Origin: Rhizobium aethiopicum
Lineage (GTDB): Bacteria; Pseudomonadota; Alphaproteobacteria; Rhizobiales; Rhizobiaceae
Length of the DNA stretch: 64,000 bases
Direction of reading: 5' to 3'
NCBI RefSeq assembly: GCF_900094625.1
Contig: NZ_FMAJ01000008.1
Span: 186,001-250,000 of the forward strand
Shown: positions 25,969 to 34,305 of the stretch, in pieces
Numbering within the stretch: position 1 is the first letter of the stretch
Layout of the letters: the number at the start of each line of letters is the position of its first letter
Notes under the pieces: generated by a model
Database searches by the model: none
What the model was told of the DNA's origin: nothing
The model's input: only the letters and a program-made list of their open reading frames with translations
Program-made: the position numbers and the translations under genes

Positions 25969-26847
25969 ATGGCTGACGCGCATCAGAAGAACCACGATTA
26001 CCACATCATCGATCCGAGCCCGTGGCCGATTCTCGCCTCGCTCGGCGCCTTCATCATGGCGCTCGGCGGCGTGTGCTACATGCGTTACCTGAACGGCGGC
26101 TCCTTCACGGTCGCCGGCGTCGAACTCGCCAATCCCTGGCTCTTCTACATCGGCCTCGTGCTGGTTCTTTACGTCATGTACGGCTGGTGGGCCGATACGG
26201 TGAAGGAAGCCCACGAAGGGTCCCATACCCGCGTCGTCTCGCTGCACCTGCGCTACGGCATGATCATGTTCATCGCTTCCGAAGTGATGTTCTTCGTCGC
26301 CTGGTTCTGGGCCTATTTCGACGTCAGCCTCTATCCGAACGAAGCGATCCAGGCTTCGCGGCTCGCCTATACCGGCGGCGTCTGGCCACCGAAGGGCATC
26401 GAGGTCCTCGATCCCTGGCACCTGCCGATCTACAACACCGTCATCCTGCTCTTGTCGGGCACGACGGTCACCTGGGCGCACCACGCGCTGCTGCACAACG
26501 ACCGCAAGGGCCTGATCCAGGGCCTGACGCTGACGGTGCTGCTCGGTATTTTCTTCTCCTGCGTGCAGGCCTACGAATATGCCCACGCGCCTTTCGCCTT
26601 CAAGAATTCGATCTACGGCGCGACCTTCTTCATGGCGACCGGCTTCCACGGTTTCCACGTCCTCGTCGGCACGATCTTCCTTCTGGTCTGCTTGCTGCGC
26701 GCGCTGCGCGGCGACTTCACCCCGAAGCAGCATTTCGGCTTCGAGGCGGCCGCCTGGTACTGGCACTTCGTCGACGTCGTCTGGCTGTTCCTGTTCTTCT
26801 GCATCTACGTCTGGGGCGGCTGGGGCGCTCCGGTCGCCGCAGGCTGA
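25969..26847 (+). CDS. coxC: Cytochrome c oxidase subunit III
   Basis: A 292-residue membrane protein with seven helices, the third core subunit, which helps proton uptake and stability. Typical segments: 'HDYHIIDPSPWPILASLGAF', 'HTRVVSLHLRYGMIMFIASEVMFFVAWFW' (split here over two helices) and 'YWHFVDVVWLFLF' at the C-terminus. The ATG at 25969 ('MADAHQKNH') is the family start; nine in-frame codons upstream are not conserved. A strong terminator follows, ending this transcript. Confidence 0.95.
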   Translation: MADAHQKNHDYHIIDPSPWPILASLGAFIMALGGVCYMRYLNGGSFTVAGVELANPWLFYIGLVLVLYVMYGWWADTVKEAHEGSHTRVVSLHLRYGMIMFIASEVMFFVAWFWAYFDVSLYPNEAIQASRLAYTGGVWPPKGIEVLDPWHLPIYNTVILLLSGTTVTWAHHALLHNDRKGLIQGLTLTVLLGIFFSCVQAYEYAHAPFAFKNSIYGATFFMATGFHGFHVLVGTIFLLVCLLRALRGDFTPKQHFGFEAAAWYWHFVDVVWLFLFFCIYVWGGWGAPVAAG

Positions 26848-26870
26848 TCGGAACGATATGCAAACAAAAA

Positions 26871-26895
26871 GGCGGGCCGGGTGCCCGCCTTTTTT
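26871..26895 (+). terminator. Rho-independent terminator of the cox operon
   Basis: GGCGGGC (26871-26877), loop CGGGT, GCCCGCC (26883-26889), then six T. It starts 23 nt after the coxC stop, so coxB to coxC end here and the DUF983-surf1 genes need another promoter. Confidence 0.92.
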
Positions 26896-26910
26896 ATCTG
26901 TTCCCCACAC

Positions 26911-26947
26911 TCCGTCATCGTCGGGCTTGACCCGGCGATCCATGCCG
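26911..26947. repeat. Short rhizobial intergenic repeat (CCGTCATC...GATCCATGCCG)
   Basis: TCCGTCATCGTCGGGCTTGA followed by CCCGGCGATCCATGCCG. A closely related copy lies at 63852-63893. It has weak internal dyad symmetry (TCGGGC/CCCGGC). Confidence 0.65.
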
Positions 26948-26954
26948 ACGGCTG

Positions 26955-27091
26955 CCCCTCACCCTAACCCTCTCCCCGTTTTGACGGGGAGAGGGGACGT
27001 GCCCCGCGAGAGATAAGTGGGAACGGAGAGGTTGCCGCATATACCCCTTCGCCCCGTTTACGGGAGAAGGTGGCGGCAGCCGGATGAGGGG
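26955..27091. repeat. RIME-like repeat, copy 3
   Basis: About 137 bp with both hairpins intact (CTCTCCCCGTTTTGACGGGG and CTTCGCCCCGTTTACGGGAG). It sits at the left border of the two-gene insert that separates coxC from DUF983. Confidence 0.85.
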
Positions 27092-27141
27092 CATGTCGCC
27101 CTCCGTGCGTCGATTGCCGAATCTCGAAAGAGGGGAAACGG

Positions 27142-27600
27142 TTAAACGTCGCCCGATCCGCTGCCATGATCGGAGGACTGAATTTCCTTCGCCATCAGCG
27201 GGCTGCTCTTGTCAGCGTCGACCATCACCCAGCCCAGCTTTTGGTAGAAAAGAACTGCATCCGGCGCGGCATGGACCTTCAAGCGGCTGAGACCATGCTG
27301 TGCCGATAGTCTCTCGACCTCGAACATCAAAATTCGCCCGAGCCCCTGCCTCTGATATTGCGGCATGATGGCGACAAGTCGCACGATGCCGGTCGTGCCA
27401 TCCGACAGATCGAGGCGCACCGTGCCGAGAGCGACGCCGTCTTTTCTGAGCAGAAGTGGTATATGGCCCCGTGCATGTTCATCCGGATGCGTGTCATCGT
27501 AACCGTCGAGACCGCGCAGCTCGAACAATACGTGCCGCTGGATGGCATGATAGGTCCGCCACTCCTCGACCTCTTTCACTTGCAGAAGTTCAATTCTCAT
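27142..27600 (-). CDS. GNAT family N-acetyltransferase
   Basis: A 152-residue GNAT protein. The acetyl-CoA loop is 'VAIMPQYQRQGLGRILM' (canonical Q/R-x-x-G-x-G), and the C-terminal 'FYQKLGWVMVD' closes the fold. The ATG at 27600 ('MRIELLQVKEVEEW') is chosen; the frame upstream runs into the neighbouring kinase-like gene and is not coding. With the next gene it forms an opposite-strand pair inside the cox-surf1 neighbourhood. The substrate is unknown. Confidence 0.85.
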   Translation of the reverse strand: MRIELLQVKEVEEWRTYHAIQRHVLFELRGLDGYDDTHPDEHARGHIPLLLRKDGVALGTVRLDLSDGTTGIVRLVAIMPQYQRQGLGRILMFEVERLSAQHGLSRLKVHAAPDAVLFYQKLGWVMVDADKSSPLMAKEIQSSDHGSGSGDV

Positions 27601-27629
27601 CGCAATCGATCCCGCGTTTCGGCCTACTT

Positions 27630-28271
27630 TTACCGCCCGCCGGCGATCCGCTCGAAGGCTGAGGGCGTAGGTATACCGAGATCCAATTGGTGGCGGATGG
27701 CCTCGGCGCATTCGAGCGCGGTCAGTACCGAGGTATCGACCTCCATGTCGTAGATGCCCGGCCGATGAACCTCGTCCTGCCAGCGCTGCACCGGTTCGGG
27801 CACCGGCGCCTCTTCGGTGGCGCGCAGATACAGCGTTTCGCGGCCCTCTTGTGTGACCTCCCGCCGCCGCATGATCGTCTCGATCGGACAGCGCACGCCG
27901 ACGAACAGCACGGAAAACCCCTGCAGCCGCCGGGCGCAATCGGTAAGAATGCCGAGCGGCTGCGAGTAGTTGTCGTGATGGCCGAGATCGGCCACGACAT
28001 TCAGCCCCAGGCCGGCATGAATGGCGATCGATTCATAGAGCGCCGCATAGAGGAACGGCACCAACTCCTCCAGATCCGGCCGCTCGCCGCCCGGCCTCAG
28101 GCCGATGCCGGGCAGATAACGCTTCGGGGTCATATCATTGTAGCTGTCGACGCCGAGGTTGATCCACGGGCCTTCGAATTCATCCTGGATTGCGCGGGCA
28201 ATGCTGGATTTGCCGCTTCTCGGCGCACCGTTCAGGATGACGATCTGTCCTGCATGGCTGTCATTGGTCAT
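27630..28271 (-). CDS. Chloramphenicol phosphotransferase-like P-loop kinase
   Basis: A 213-residue P-loop protein with Walker A 'GAPRSGKS' (15-22). The general layout matches the CPT-like family (PF07931): 'IVILNGAPRSGKSSIARAIQ', 'WINLGVDSYNDMTP', 'VVADLGHHD', 'VLFVGVRCPIETIMRRE' and a lid with repeated Arg. The founding member phosphorylates chloramphenicol in its producer; most relatives act on unknown small molecules. A resistance role here is unproven. It is 29 nt upstream of the GNAT gene on the same strand and probably cotranscribed. Confidence 0.8.
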   Translation of the reverse strand: MTNDSHAGQIVILNGAPRSGKSSIARAIQDEFEGPWINLGVDSYNDMTPKRYLPGIGLRPGGERPDLEELVPFLYAALYESIAIHAGLGLNVVADLGHHDNYSQPLGILTDCARRLQGFSVLFVGVRCPIETIMRRREVTQEGRETLYLRATEEAPVPEPVQRWQDEVHRPGIYDMEVDTSVLTALECAEAIRHQLDLGIPTPSAFERIAGGR

Positions 28272-28409
28272 CAGTCTTCTTCTTCTGTTTGGCGCGAATC
28301 GCTGAGGCGAAACCGCGCAGGCATTTCCATTCGGGATGCGAATACTTTATGGGAGAGTTAAGGCAGCATCGAAATGCAGCGGACGTAAGACGCCATTCAA
28401 AGGAACAGC

Positions 28410-28790
28410 ATGAGCGAGGATAGCGCCCATTTTCCCCCCGTCGATCCGGTGAAAACGGGCATCAAGGGCTGCTGCCCGCGTTGCGGCAATGGCAAGCTGT
28501 TCAATGGCCTGCTCGGCCTGAAGCCGCGCTGCGCCTCCTGCGGCCTCGATTATTCCTTCGCCGATTCCGGTGACGGTCCCGCTGTCTTCGTCATCCTGAT
28601 CGTCGGCTTCATCATCATCGGCATGGTGCTGTGGCTTGAGGTCAATTACGGGCCGCCCATCTGGGTGCATATCCTCATCTTCGGGCCGCTGACGATCATC
28701 CTGTCGCTTCTGACGCTGCGCTGGTTCAAAGGCATCCTGATCGCCATGCAGTACCGCCATAATGCCCGCGAAGGACGCCTGAGTGACTGA
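28410..28790 (+). CDS. DUF983 membrane protein with zinc-ribbon-like cysteines
   Basis: 126 residues. The N-terminal half has two Cys pairs ('CCPRCGNGKLF', 'CASCGLDY') that form a zinc-ribbon-like knuckle; two membrane helices follow (about 58-80 and 86-108). DUF983 genes commonly sit beside cox and surf1 genes in alphaproteobacteria, which suggests a role in oxidase biogenesis, still unproven. The ATG has 'AAAGGAA' upstream. It overlaps surf1 by 8 nt. Confidence 0.88.
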   Translation: MSEDSAHFPPVDPVKTGIKGCCPRCGNGKLFNGLLGLKPRCASCGLDYSFADSGDGPAVFVILIVGFIIIGMVLWLEVNYGPPIWVHILIFGPLTIILSLLTLRWFKGILIAMQYRHNAREGRLSD

Positions 28791-29538
28791 CACTTCACAT
28801 GCCTCAGCGCGGCGCCGATTGCCTGTTATAACTGGCATCCTGGTGCTGATCTCTCTCGCCATTCTGATTTCGCTCGGCACCTGGCAGGTGGAGCGCCTTT
28901 ATTGGAAAGAGGGTCTGCTCGCCGATATCGCCGCGCGCCAGGCTGCCGCACCCGTGCCGCTCGCCGACATCGAGGCAATTGCGGCCGCGGGCGGCGACAT
29001 CGAATACCGCAAGGTCACCGCCGCCGGTCGCTTTATCAACAACAAGGAGCGGCACTTCTTCGCCACCTGGCGCGGCCAGACCGGTTTTTACGTCTATACC
29101 CCGCTCGAGCTTGCCGACGGGCGCATCCTCTTCGTCAATCGCGGCTTCGTTCCCTATGAGAACAAGGAGCCGGAAATGCGCATGCAGGGCCAGTTGACGG
29201 GTCAGCAGACGGTCACGGGCCTCGCGCGCGCAAAGCTTGCCGGCAAACCTTCCCGGCTGGTGCCCGATAACGACGTCGCCAAGAACATCTTCTATTGGAA
29301 GGATCTCGACGTGATGGCCGGGAGCGTCGGGCTTGATAAGGCGCGGGTGCTGCCGTTTTTCGTCGACGCCGATTCCACGCCCAATCCGGCCGGGCTGCCG
29401 ATCGGCGGCGTCACCCAGGTGGACCTGCCGAACGATCATCTGCAATATGCCCTGACCTGGTACGGGCTTGCCGCCGTGCTCGTCGTCGTGGTGGCGATCT
29501 CCTGGTTTCGCAGACCGGGGAAGGCGCCTCGGCAATAG
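28783..29538 (+). CDS. SURF1 family cytochrome oxidase assembly protein
   Basis: A 251-residue SURF1 protein: an N-terminal membrane helix, a periplasmic domain and a C-terminal helix. Hallmarks are 'LGTWQVERLYWKEGLLADI', 'VLFVNRGFVP' (here 'ILFVNRGFVPYENK') and 'NDHLQYALTWYGLA'. It assists heme A insertion into CoxA. The start is GTG 28783 overlapping the DUF983 stop, indicating coupling. ispH follows after 76 nt. Confidence 0.93.
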   Translation: MTDTSHASARRRLPVITGILVLISLAILISLGTWQVERLYWKEGLLADIAARQAAAPVPLADIEAIAAAGGDIEYRKVTAAGRFINNKERHFFATWRGQTGFYVYTPLELADGRILFVNRGFVPYENKEPEMRMQGQLTGQQTVTGLARAKLAGKPSRLVPDNDVAKNIFYWKDLDVMAGSVGLDKARVLPFFVDADSTPNPAGLPIGGVTQVDLPNDHLQYALTWYGLAAVLVVVVAISWFRRPGKAPRQ

Positions 29539-29614
29539 TATCGCTTCAATTCCCCGCCATATTGGGCTAGAGGTCGCTTACTCCCACGCTGGACGGAATT
29601 TTGACGGAACGGAC

Positions 29615-30616
29615 ATGAATATTGCGGCGAAACCTCCTTTGACGATCAGGCTCTGCGGTCCGCGCGGCTTCTGCGCCGGCGTCGACCGCGCCATCCAGAT
29701 CGTCGTGCTGGCGCTGAAATCCTATGGCGCGCCGGTCTATGTGCGCCACGAGATCGTCCACAATCGTTATGTCGTCGAGGGGCTGGAGGCCAAGGGCGCC
29801 GTCTTCGTCGAGGAACTGGATGAGATCCCGCCCGAGCATCGCGCCCAGCCGGTGGTTTTCTCCGCCCATGGCGTGCCGAAATCCGTGCCGGAGGATGCGG
29901 CGAGCCGCAATCTCTTCTATCTCGACGCCACCTGTCCATTGGTTTCCAAGGTCCACAAGCAGGCGATGCGCCACAATCGCCTCGGCCGCCACGTCGTCCT
30001 CATCGGTCATGCCGGCCATCCCGAAGTGATCGGCACGATGGGGCAATTGCCGGAAGGCACGGTTTCTCTGATCGAGACGATCGAGGATGCCGATGCCTAC
30101 GCTCCCGTCGATCCCGACAATCTCGGCTATGTCACCCAGACGACGCTGTCGGTCGACGATACCGCCGGCGTCATCGCCCGCCTGCAGGAGCGCTTTCCCA
30201 AGCTGACCGCGCCGGCGGCGGATTCGATCTGTTATGCGACGACCAACCGCCAGGAAGTGGTGAAGCAGGCGGCCCCCGGCTGCGATCTCTTCATCATCGT
30301 CGGCGCGCCGAATTCCTCCAATTCCAAGCGGCTCGTCGAGGTTGCGCTGAGGGCAGGGGCGAAGAAATCGATCCTCGTGCAGCGCGCCGCCGAGCTCGAC
30401 TGGGAGGAGATCGGCGCTATTTCGACGCTCGGCCTTTCCGCCGGCGCCTCGGCGCCTGAGGTCATCGTCAACGAGATCATCGAAGCCTTCCGCGCCCGCT
30501 TCGATGCCCGCGTCGAGCTGGCCGAGACGGTGCAGGAAACCGAAAACTTTCTGGTCAACCGCGAATTGCGCAGCATCGAGCTGACGGCAGCCGACATGGC
30601 CTTCGTCAACGGCTAG
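29615..30616 (+). CDS. ispH: 4-hydroxy-3-methylbut-2-enyl diphosphate reductase
   Basis: A 333-residue iron-sulfur enzyme that makes IPP and DMAPP in the last step of the MEP isoprenoid pathway. The three cluster cysteines are C20 ('GPRGFCAGVDRA'), C107 ('DATCPLVSKVH') and C206 ('DSICYATTNRQ'). The catalytic 'TTNRQ' motif is present. The start is ATG 29615; the in-frame codons upstream overlap surf1 and are not family-like. It lies between surf1 and thrB, all on the same strand. Confidence 0.96.
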   Translation: MNIAAKPPLTIRLCGPRGFCAGVDRAIQIVVLALKSYGAPVYVRHEIVHNRYVVEGLEAKGAVFVEELDEIPPEHRAQPVVFSAHGVPKSVPEDAASRNLFYLDATCPLVSKVHKQAMRHNRLGRHVVLIGHAGHPEVIGTMGQLPEGTVSLIETIEDADAYAPVDPDNLGYVTQTTLSVDDTAGVIARLQERFPKLTAPAADSICYATTNRQEVVKQAAPGCDLFIIVGAPNSSNSKRLVEVALRAGAKKSILVQRAAELDWEEIGAISTLGLSAGASAPEVIVNEIIEAFRARFDARVELAETVQETENFLVNRELRSIELTAADMAFVNG

Positions 30617-30671
30617 GCCGCCATCGCGGCCCCGGCAATCCACCATCCACAATACAGAGACGAGACCTCCC

Positions 30672-31637
30672 TTGGCAGTCTACACCGATATCGCCGAAGA
30701 CGATCTGAAATGGTTCCTGACGGAATATGATGCAGGCACGCTGCTTTCCTACAAGGGCATCGCCGAAGGCGTCGAAAACTCCAATTTCCTGCTGCATACC
30801 TCCAAGGCCCCGCTGATCCTGACGCTCTATGAGAAGCGGGTGGAAAAGAGCGACCTGCCGTTCTTCCTCGGCCTGATGCAGCATCTTGCCGCCCGCGGCC
30901 TCTCCTGCCCGCTGCCGCTGCCGCGCCGCGACGGCGCGCTGCTCGGCTCGCTCTCCGGCCGCCCGGCCGCGCTGATCTCCTTCCTCGAAGGCATGTGGCT
31001 GAGAAAGCCGGAGGCCAAACACTGCCGCGAGGTCGGCAGGGCGCTGGCAGAGATGCATGTGGCGGGCGATGGCTTCGAATTGAAACGCCCGAACGCGCTG
31101 TCGATCGACGGCTGGCGGGGGCTCTGGGAAAAATCCGAGGATCGCGCCGACGAGGTCGAGCCGGGGCTTCAGGGCGAGATCCGCAATGAGCTCGATTTTC
31201 TCGCGGCCGCCTGGCCGAAGAGCCTGCCTTCCGGCGTCATCCATGCCGACCTCTTCCCAGACAACGTCTTCTTTTTGGGCGACGAGCTTTCCGGCCTGAT
31301 CGATTTTTATTTCGCCTGCAACGACCTGCTCGCCTATGACGTCTCGATCTGCCTGAATGCCTGGTGCTTCGAGAAGGACGGTGCCTACAACATCACCAAG
31401 GGCACGGCGATGCTCGAGGGTTACCAGAGCGTCAGGCCCTTGAGCGGCGAGGAGATCGCCGCCCTGCCGGTGCTCTCGCGCGGGTCGGCTCTGCGTTTCT
31501 TCCTGACGCGGCTCTATGATTGGCTGACGACGCCGGAGGGGGCCATGGTCACCAAGAAGGACCCGCTCGAATATCTGCGCAAGCTGCGCTTCCATCGCCA
31601 GATCGGCTCGGCCGCCGAATACGGATTGAGCCTATGA
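30672..31637 (+). CDS. thrB: Homoserine kinase (ThrB type II)
   Basis: A 321-residue kinase of the aminoglycoside phosphotransferase-like fold, the ThrB type used by many alphaproteobacteria. It phosphorylates homoserine for threonine synthesis. Motifs: 'GIAEGVENSNFLL' (P-loop equivalent), 'VIHADLFPDNVFF' (catalytic Asp, HxDxxxxN) and 'GLIDFYFACND' (metal-binding Asp). The start is TTG at 30672; no ATG gives a full N-terminus ('AVYTDIAEDDL'). It overlaps rnhA by ATGA. Confidence 0.93.
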   Translation: MAVYTDIAEDDLKWFLTEYDAGTLLSYKGIAEGVENSNFLLHTSKAPLILTLYEKRVEKSDLPFFLGLMQHLAARGLSCPLPLPRRDGALLGSLSGRPAALISFLEGMWLRKPEAKHCREVGRALAEMHVAGDGFELKRPNALSIDGWRGLWEKSEDRADEVEPGLQGEIRNELDFLAAAWPKSLPSGVIHADLFPDNVFFLGDELSGLIDFYFACNDLLAYDVSICLNAWCFEKDGAYNITKGTAMLEGYQSVRPLSGEEIAALPVLSRGSALRFFLTRLYDWLTTPEGAMVTKKDPLEYLRKLRFHRQIGSAAEYGLSL

Positions 31638-32089
31638 AACACGTCGATATCTTCACCGACGGCGCATGCTCCGGCAATCCGGGTCCCGGAGGCTGGGGGG
31701 CAGTGCTGCGTTACGGCGACGTCGAAAAGGAGCTTTGCGGCGGCGAGGCGGAGACGACCAACAACCGCATGGAACTGATGGCGGCGATCTCGGCGCTATC
31801 GGCCCTGAAGAGCCCTTGCGAAGTCGACCTCTACACCGACAGCGCCTATGTCAAGGATGGCATTTCCAAGTGGATTTTCGGCTGGAAGAAAAACGGCTGG
31901 AAGACATCGGACAAGAAGCCGGTGAAGAATGCCGAACTCTGGCAGGCGCTGGAAGAAGCCCGCAACCGCCACAAGGTGACGCTGCACTGGGTCAAGGGCC
32001 ACGCCGGCCACCCGGAAAACGAACGCGCCGACGAACTTGCCCGCCGGGGCATGGAGCCGTTCAAGAAGGGCAAGGCGGTTTCGTTTTAG
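31634..32089 (+). CDS. rnhA: Ribonuclease HI
   Basis: A 151-residue RNase HI that cuts RNA in RNA-DNA hybrids such as R-loops and primers. The catalytic residues are D9 ('FTDGACSGNPG'), E47 ('NNRMELMA'), D69 ('LYTDSAYV') and D133 ('RADELAR'), with H124 assisting. The start ATG overlaps the thrB TGA, so the two are coupled. Complete and typical in length. Confidence 0.96.
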   Translation: MKHVDIFTDGACSGNPGPGGWGAVLRYGDVEKELCGGEAETTNNRMELMAAISALSALKSPCEVDLYTDSAYVKDGISKWIFGWKKNGWKTSDKKPVKNAELWQALEEARNRHKVTLHWVKGHAGHPENERADELARRGMEPFKKGKAVSF

Positions 32090-32116
32090 GGGGCGTGCGC
32101 CGATTGCTGCCCCTCA

Positions 32117-33181
32117 CTACGGCCGCCCCGCCGCGCCTTGGATCAGCCGGTGCAGATATTCGAGTTTTGCCACGACAGGTGAGGAGAGCACGAACGGGTA
32201 GGCGTCCGGTTGGCCCATGCTGCGCTGGATGGCGTTGATCGCCAGGCTGAGCGGCACCCAGGCGCTGACGAGCTGCTCGGCGCTTTTTGCCCTGTAGGGA
32301 ATGAAATCGACCTCGCCGGCTATTTCTTCGTGGCCGCGCGGATCGATGGCGATGCCGAAGGCGCGGGCGGTCTCCAGCGTGTCCACGATATGAAGGTAAT
32401 GCGCGAAGCATTCGGCGAAATCCTCCCACGGGTGCGATGCGGCATAGGCGCTGATGAATGTGTCCTGCCACCCCAGCAGCGGGCCGCCGGCATAGTGCTG
32501 TCGGAGCGCGGCCAGATAATCCTGCCGTTCGTCGCCGAAGACGGCGCGGAAATCGTCGAGGCGATTGCGGTCGCGCACCAGCTTGTTCCAGATGAAATGG
32601 CCGGCCTCGTGGCGGAAATGGCCGAGCAGCGTGCGATAGGGCTCGTTCATCGAGCTGCGCGCCTGTTCGCGCGTCGCGTCGTCGGCTTCGGCGGCGCGGA
32701 TGGTGATCAGGCCTTCCTCGTGGCCGGTCATGGCCGGCACGACATTGCCGTTGCCCTGGAGGGAATCCTCCAGGAAATCGAAGACGAGGCCGCCTTGCGG
32801 ATCCTCGCTGCGATCGGGATGCGGCAGCTTCCAGCGCAGCAGCGAATAGAACAGATGGCGCTGCGCCTGGCCGATGCGCCGCCAGCGGTCGATGCCGTCC
32901 TGGGTATCGGTGTTCGGCACCAGCCGGTTATGGCGGCAGGCGACGCAGAATTCGCCGTCGCCCTCCACCAGCCAGTTGCAGATATCGAGGCCGGCATTGG
33001 CGCAGAAGCGGACTTTGCGGTCGGGGTTGGAAGCGAGCTGCCAGACCATCTCCTCGCGCGGCTCCAGCGCGTGCATGGCAAGGTCGCCAGGGAGGAAGCC
33101 GAGGCGGTGGTTGCAGCGCATGCAGTGGCGGTTGTCGAAGTGGACGACCTGATCGCAATTGTCACAGGCAAATAGCTTCAT
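32117..33181 (-). CDS. Zinc-ribbon putative metallopeptidase (COG4307-like)
   Basis: A 354-residue protein. The N-terminal zinc ribbons use Cys 6/9, 20/23, 60/68 and 79/82 ('CDNC', 'CMRC', 'CVAC'). A zincin-like domain follows with 'HEAGH' at 191-195 and a downstream acidic stretch ('PWEDFAECFAHYLH') that may supply the third ligand. The composition fits the family annotated as putative zinc-binding metallopeptidase. It is probably cytosolic; no signal peptide is seen. The substrate is unknown. Convergent with rnhA. Confidence 0.82.
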   Translation of the reverse strand: MKLFACDNCDQVVHFDNRHCMRCNHRLGFLPGDLAMHALEPREEMVWQLASNPDRKVRFCANAGLDICNWLVEGDGEFCVACRHNRLVPNTDTQDGIDRWRRIGQAQRHLFYSLLRWKLPHPDRSEDPQGGLVFDFLEDSLQGNGNVVPAMTGHEEGLITIRAAEADDATREQARSSMNEPYRTLLGHFRHEAGHFIWNKLVRDRNRLDDFRAVFGDERQDYLAALRQHYAGGPLLGWQDTFISAYAASHPWEDFAECFAHYLHIVDTLETARAFGIAIDPRGHEEIAGEVDFIPYRAKSAEQLVSAWVPLSLAINAIQRSMGQPDAYPFVLSSPVVAKLEYLHRLIQGAAGRP

Positions 33182-33210
33182 CGTATTATCTCTGCAAAGC
33201 AGGCGGGATT

Positions 33211-33244
33211 AAAAATGCCTGCCGCGCGCGTGCGCAGCAGGCAT
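33211..33244 (-). terminator. Rho-independent terminator after csbD
   Basis: On the minus strand ATGCCTGC (from 33244) pairs with GCAGGCAT (to 33215) around a GC-rich loop, followed by a run of T (the AAAAA at 33211-33215 on the plus strand). It lies 26 nt past the csbD stop. Confidence 0.75.
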
Positions 33245-33269
33245 GGTTGATGAGGGCTGAGCTTGTTGT

Positions 33270-33461
33270 TCAGAGCCGATCGACGGCGCCTTTGAGCTTG
33301 TCCTTCGCCTTGCCGGCTGCGGTCTGTCCTTTGCCCTTGGCTTCCTGGACGGCGCCCTTGGCCTGCATGTCGCGATTGCCGGTGGCCTTGCCGGCGGCCT
33401 GCTTGGTCTTGCCGGCAATTTCGTTTGTCTTGCCTGAAATCTTGTCGCTGGTGCTACCCAT
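33270..33461 (-). CDS. CsbD family stress-response protein
   Basis: 63 residues, almost entirely Lys/Gly/Ala/Thr, with the family's repeated 'GKTxxxAGK' pattern ('SDKISGKTNEIAGKTKQAAGKATGN', shown here only by its period). It is a small hydrophilic, probably disordered protein. CsbD-like genes are general-stress genes in many bacteria; the molecular role is unknown. It is monocistronic, with its own terminator downstream. Confidence 0.88.
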   Translation of the reverse strand: MGSTSDKISGKTNEIAGKTKQAAGKATGNRDMQAKGAVQEAKGKGQTAAGKAKDKLKGAVDRL

Positions 33462-33558
33462 ATGTGATGTCTCCGTGCTCGGCGTCAGACCTCTCGTCCG
33501 CGCGGGAAGGGAACGTCACTCGCGCCTATTCGTTCCAGCGGAGGTCAGGCGAGCCGTC

Positions 33559-34164
33559 TCAGGCGTGGCCGGCTTCGGCAGAGAGCATGGCGGCATTGAT
33601 GCCCATGCCGGCGAGCGCCCGCTCGTATTTGTCCTCGAGGCTGCGGTCGAAGATCATTTCCTCATTGGCCGGGCAGGTGAGCCAGCCATTGTTCGCAACC
33701 TCGTTCTCGAGCTGGCCGGCCCCCCAGGAGGAATAGCCGAGCAGCATCGTCGCGCGTTTCGGCCCGGCGCCCTTGGAGATGGCGCGCACGATGTCGAGCG
33801 TCGCCGTCAGGCAGATGTCGTCGCTGACCGGGATCGAGGAGTCGCTGGCATAATCGTCCGAATGCAGAACGAAGCCACGGCCGCTTTCCACCGGGCCGCC
33901 GGTCTGGATCGGGAAGTCGCGCGCCCGCTGCGGCAGCACGATCGGTTCCTCCTGCTTGATCATCTCGAGATGCAGCAGCACATCGGTGAAGGTGAGGCTC
34001 TGCGGGCGGTTGATGACGAAGCCCATGGCACCGGCATCCGAATGCGCGCAGATATAAATTACTGTGCGCGCGAAATTGCGGTCTTCCATGCCGGGCATGG
34101 CGATGAGGAACTGGCCATCGAAGAAGCCACGTTCCCGTCTGTTCTTCAGCGTCGATAAGGACAT
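33559..34164 (-). CDS. YqgE/AlgH family protein (DUF179)
   Basis: A 201-residue cytosolic protein of the YqgE/AlgH family. Diagnostic segments are 'GQFLIAMPGMEDRNFARTVIYIC', 'GAMGFVINRP' and 'ATMLLGYSSWGAGQLENEVANNGWL' in order (each a conserved block). The function is not established. The start is ATG 34164 behind 'AGGAGGAACG', an excellent ribosome-binding site; a further 13 in-frame codons upstream are excluded. Divergent from the DsbD-alpha-like gene. Confidence 0.92.
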   Translation of the reverse strand: MSLSTLKNRRERGFFDGQFLIAMPGMEDRNFARTVIYICAHSDAGAMGFVINRPQSLTFTDVLLHLEMIKQEEPIVLPQRARDFPIQTGGPVESGRGFVLHSDDYASDSSIPVSDDICLTATLDIVRAISKGAGPKRATMLLGYSSWGAGQLENEVANNGWLTCPANEEMIFDRSLEDKYERALAGMGINAAMLSAEAGHA

Positions 34165-34305
34165 CGTTCCTCCTGCTGCCAGACCGCACAAAGGCCCCGA
34201 CAAGAGAAAGATGGGCCAATGTCACAAATCAATCAACTGAAAATGAAGATTTAAATCGCCCCGGCTTCTGGCGGCCGCAGGGCACTTTCGGTAAACCTTT
34301 GTTCC

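Noticed and set aside
27630..28271. Chloramphenicol resistance gene
   Set aside because: Only the general CPT-like fold is supported; no evidence for drug specificity.
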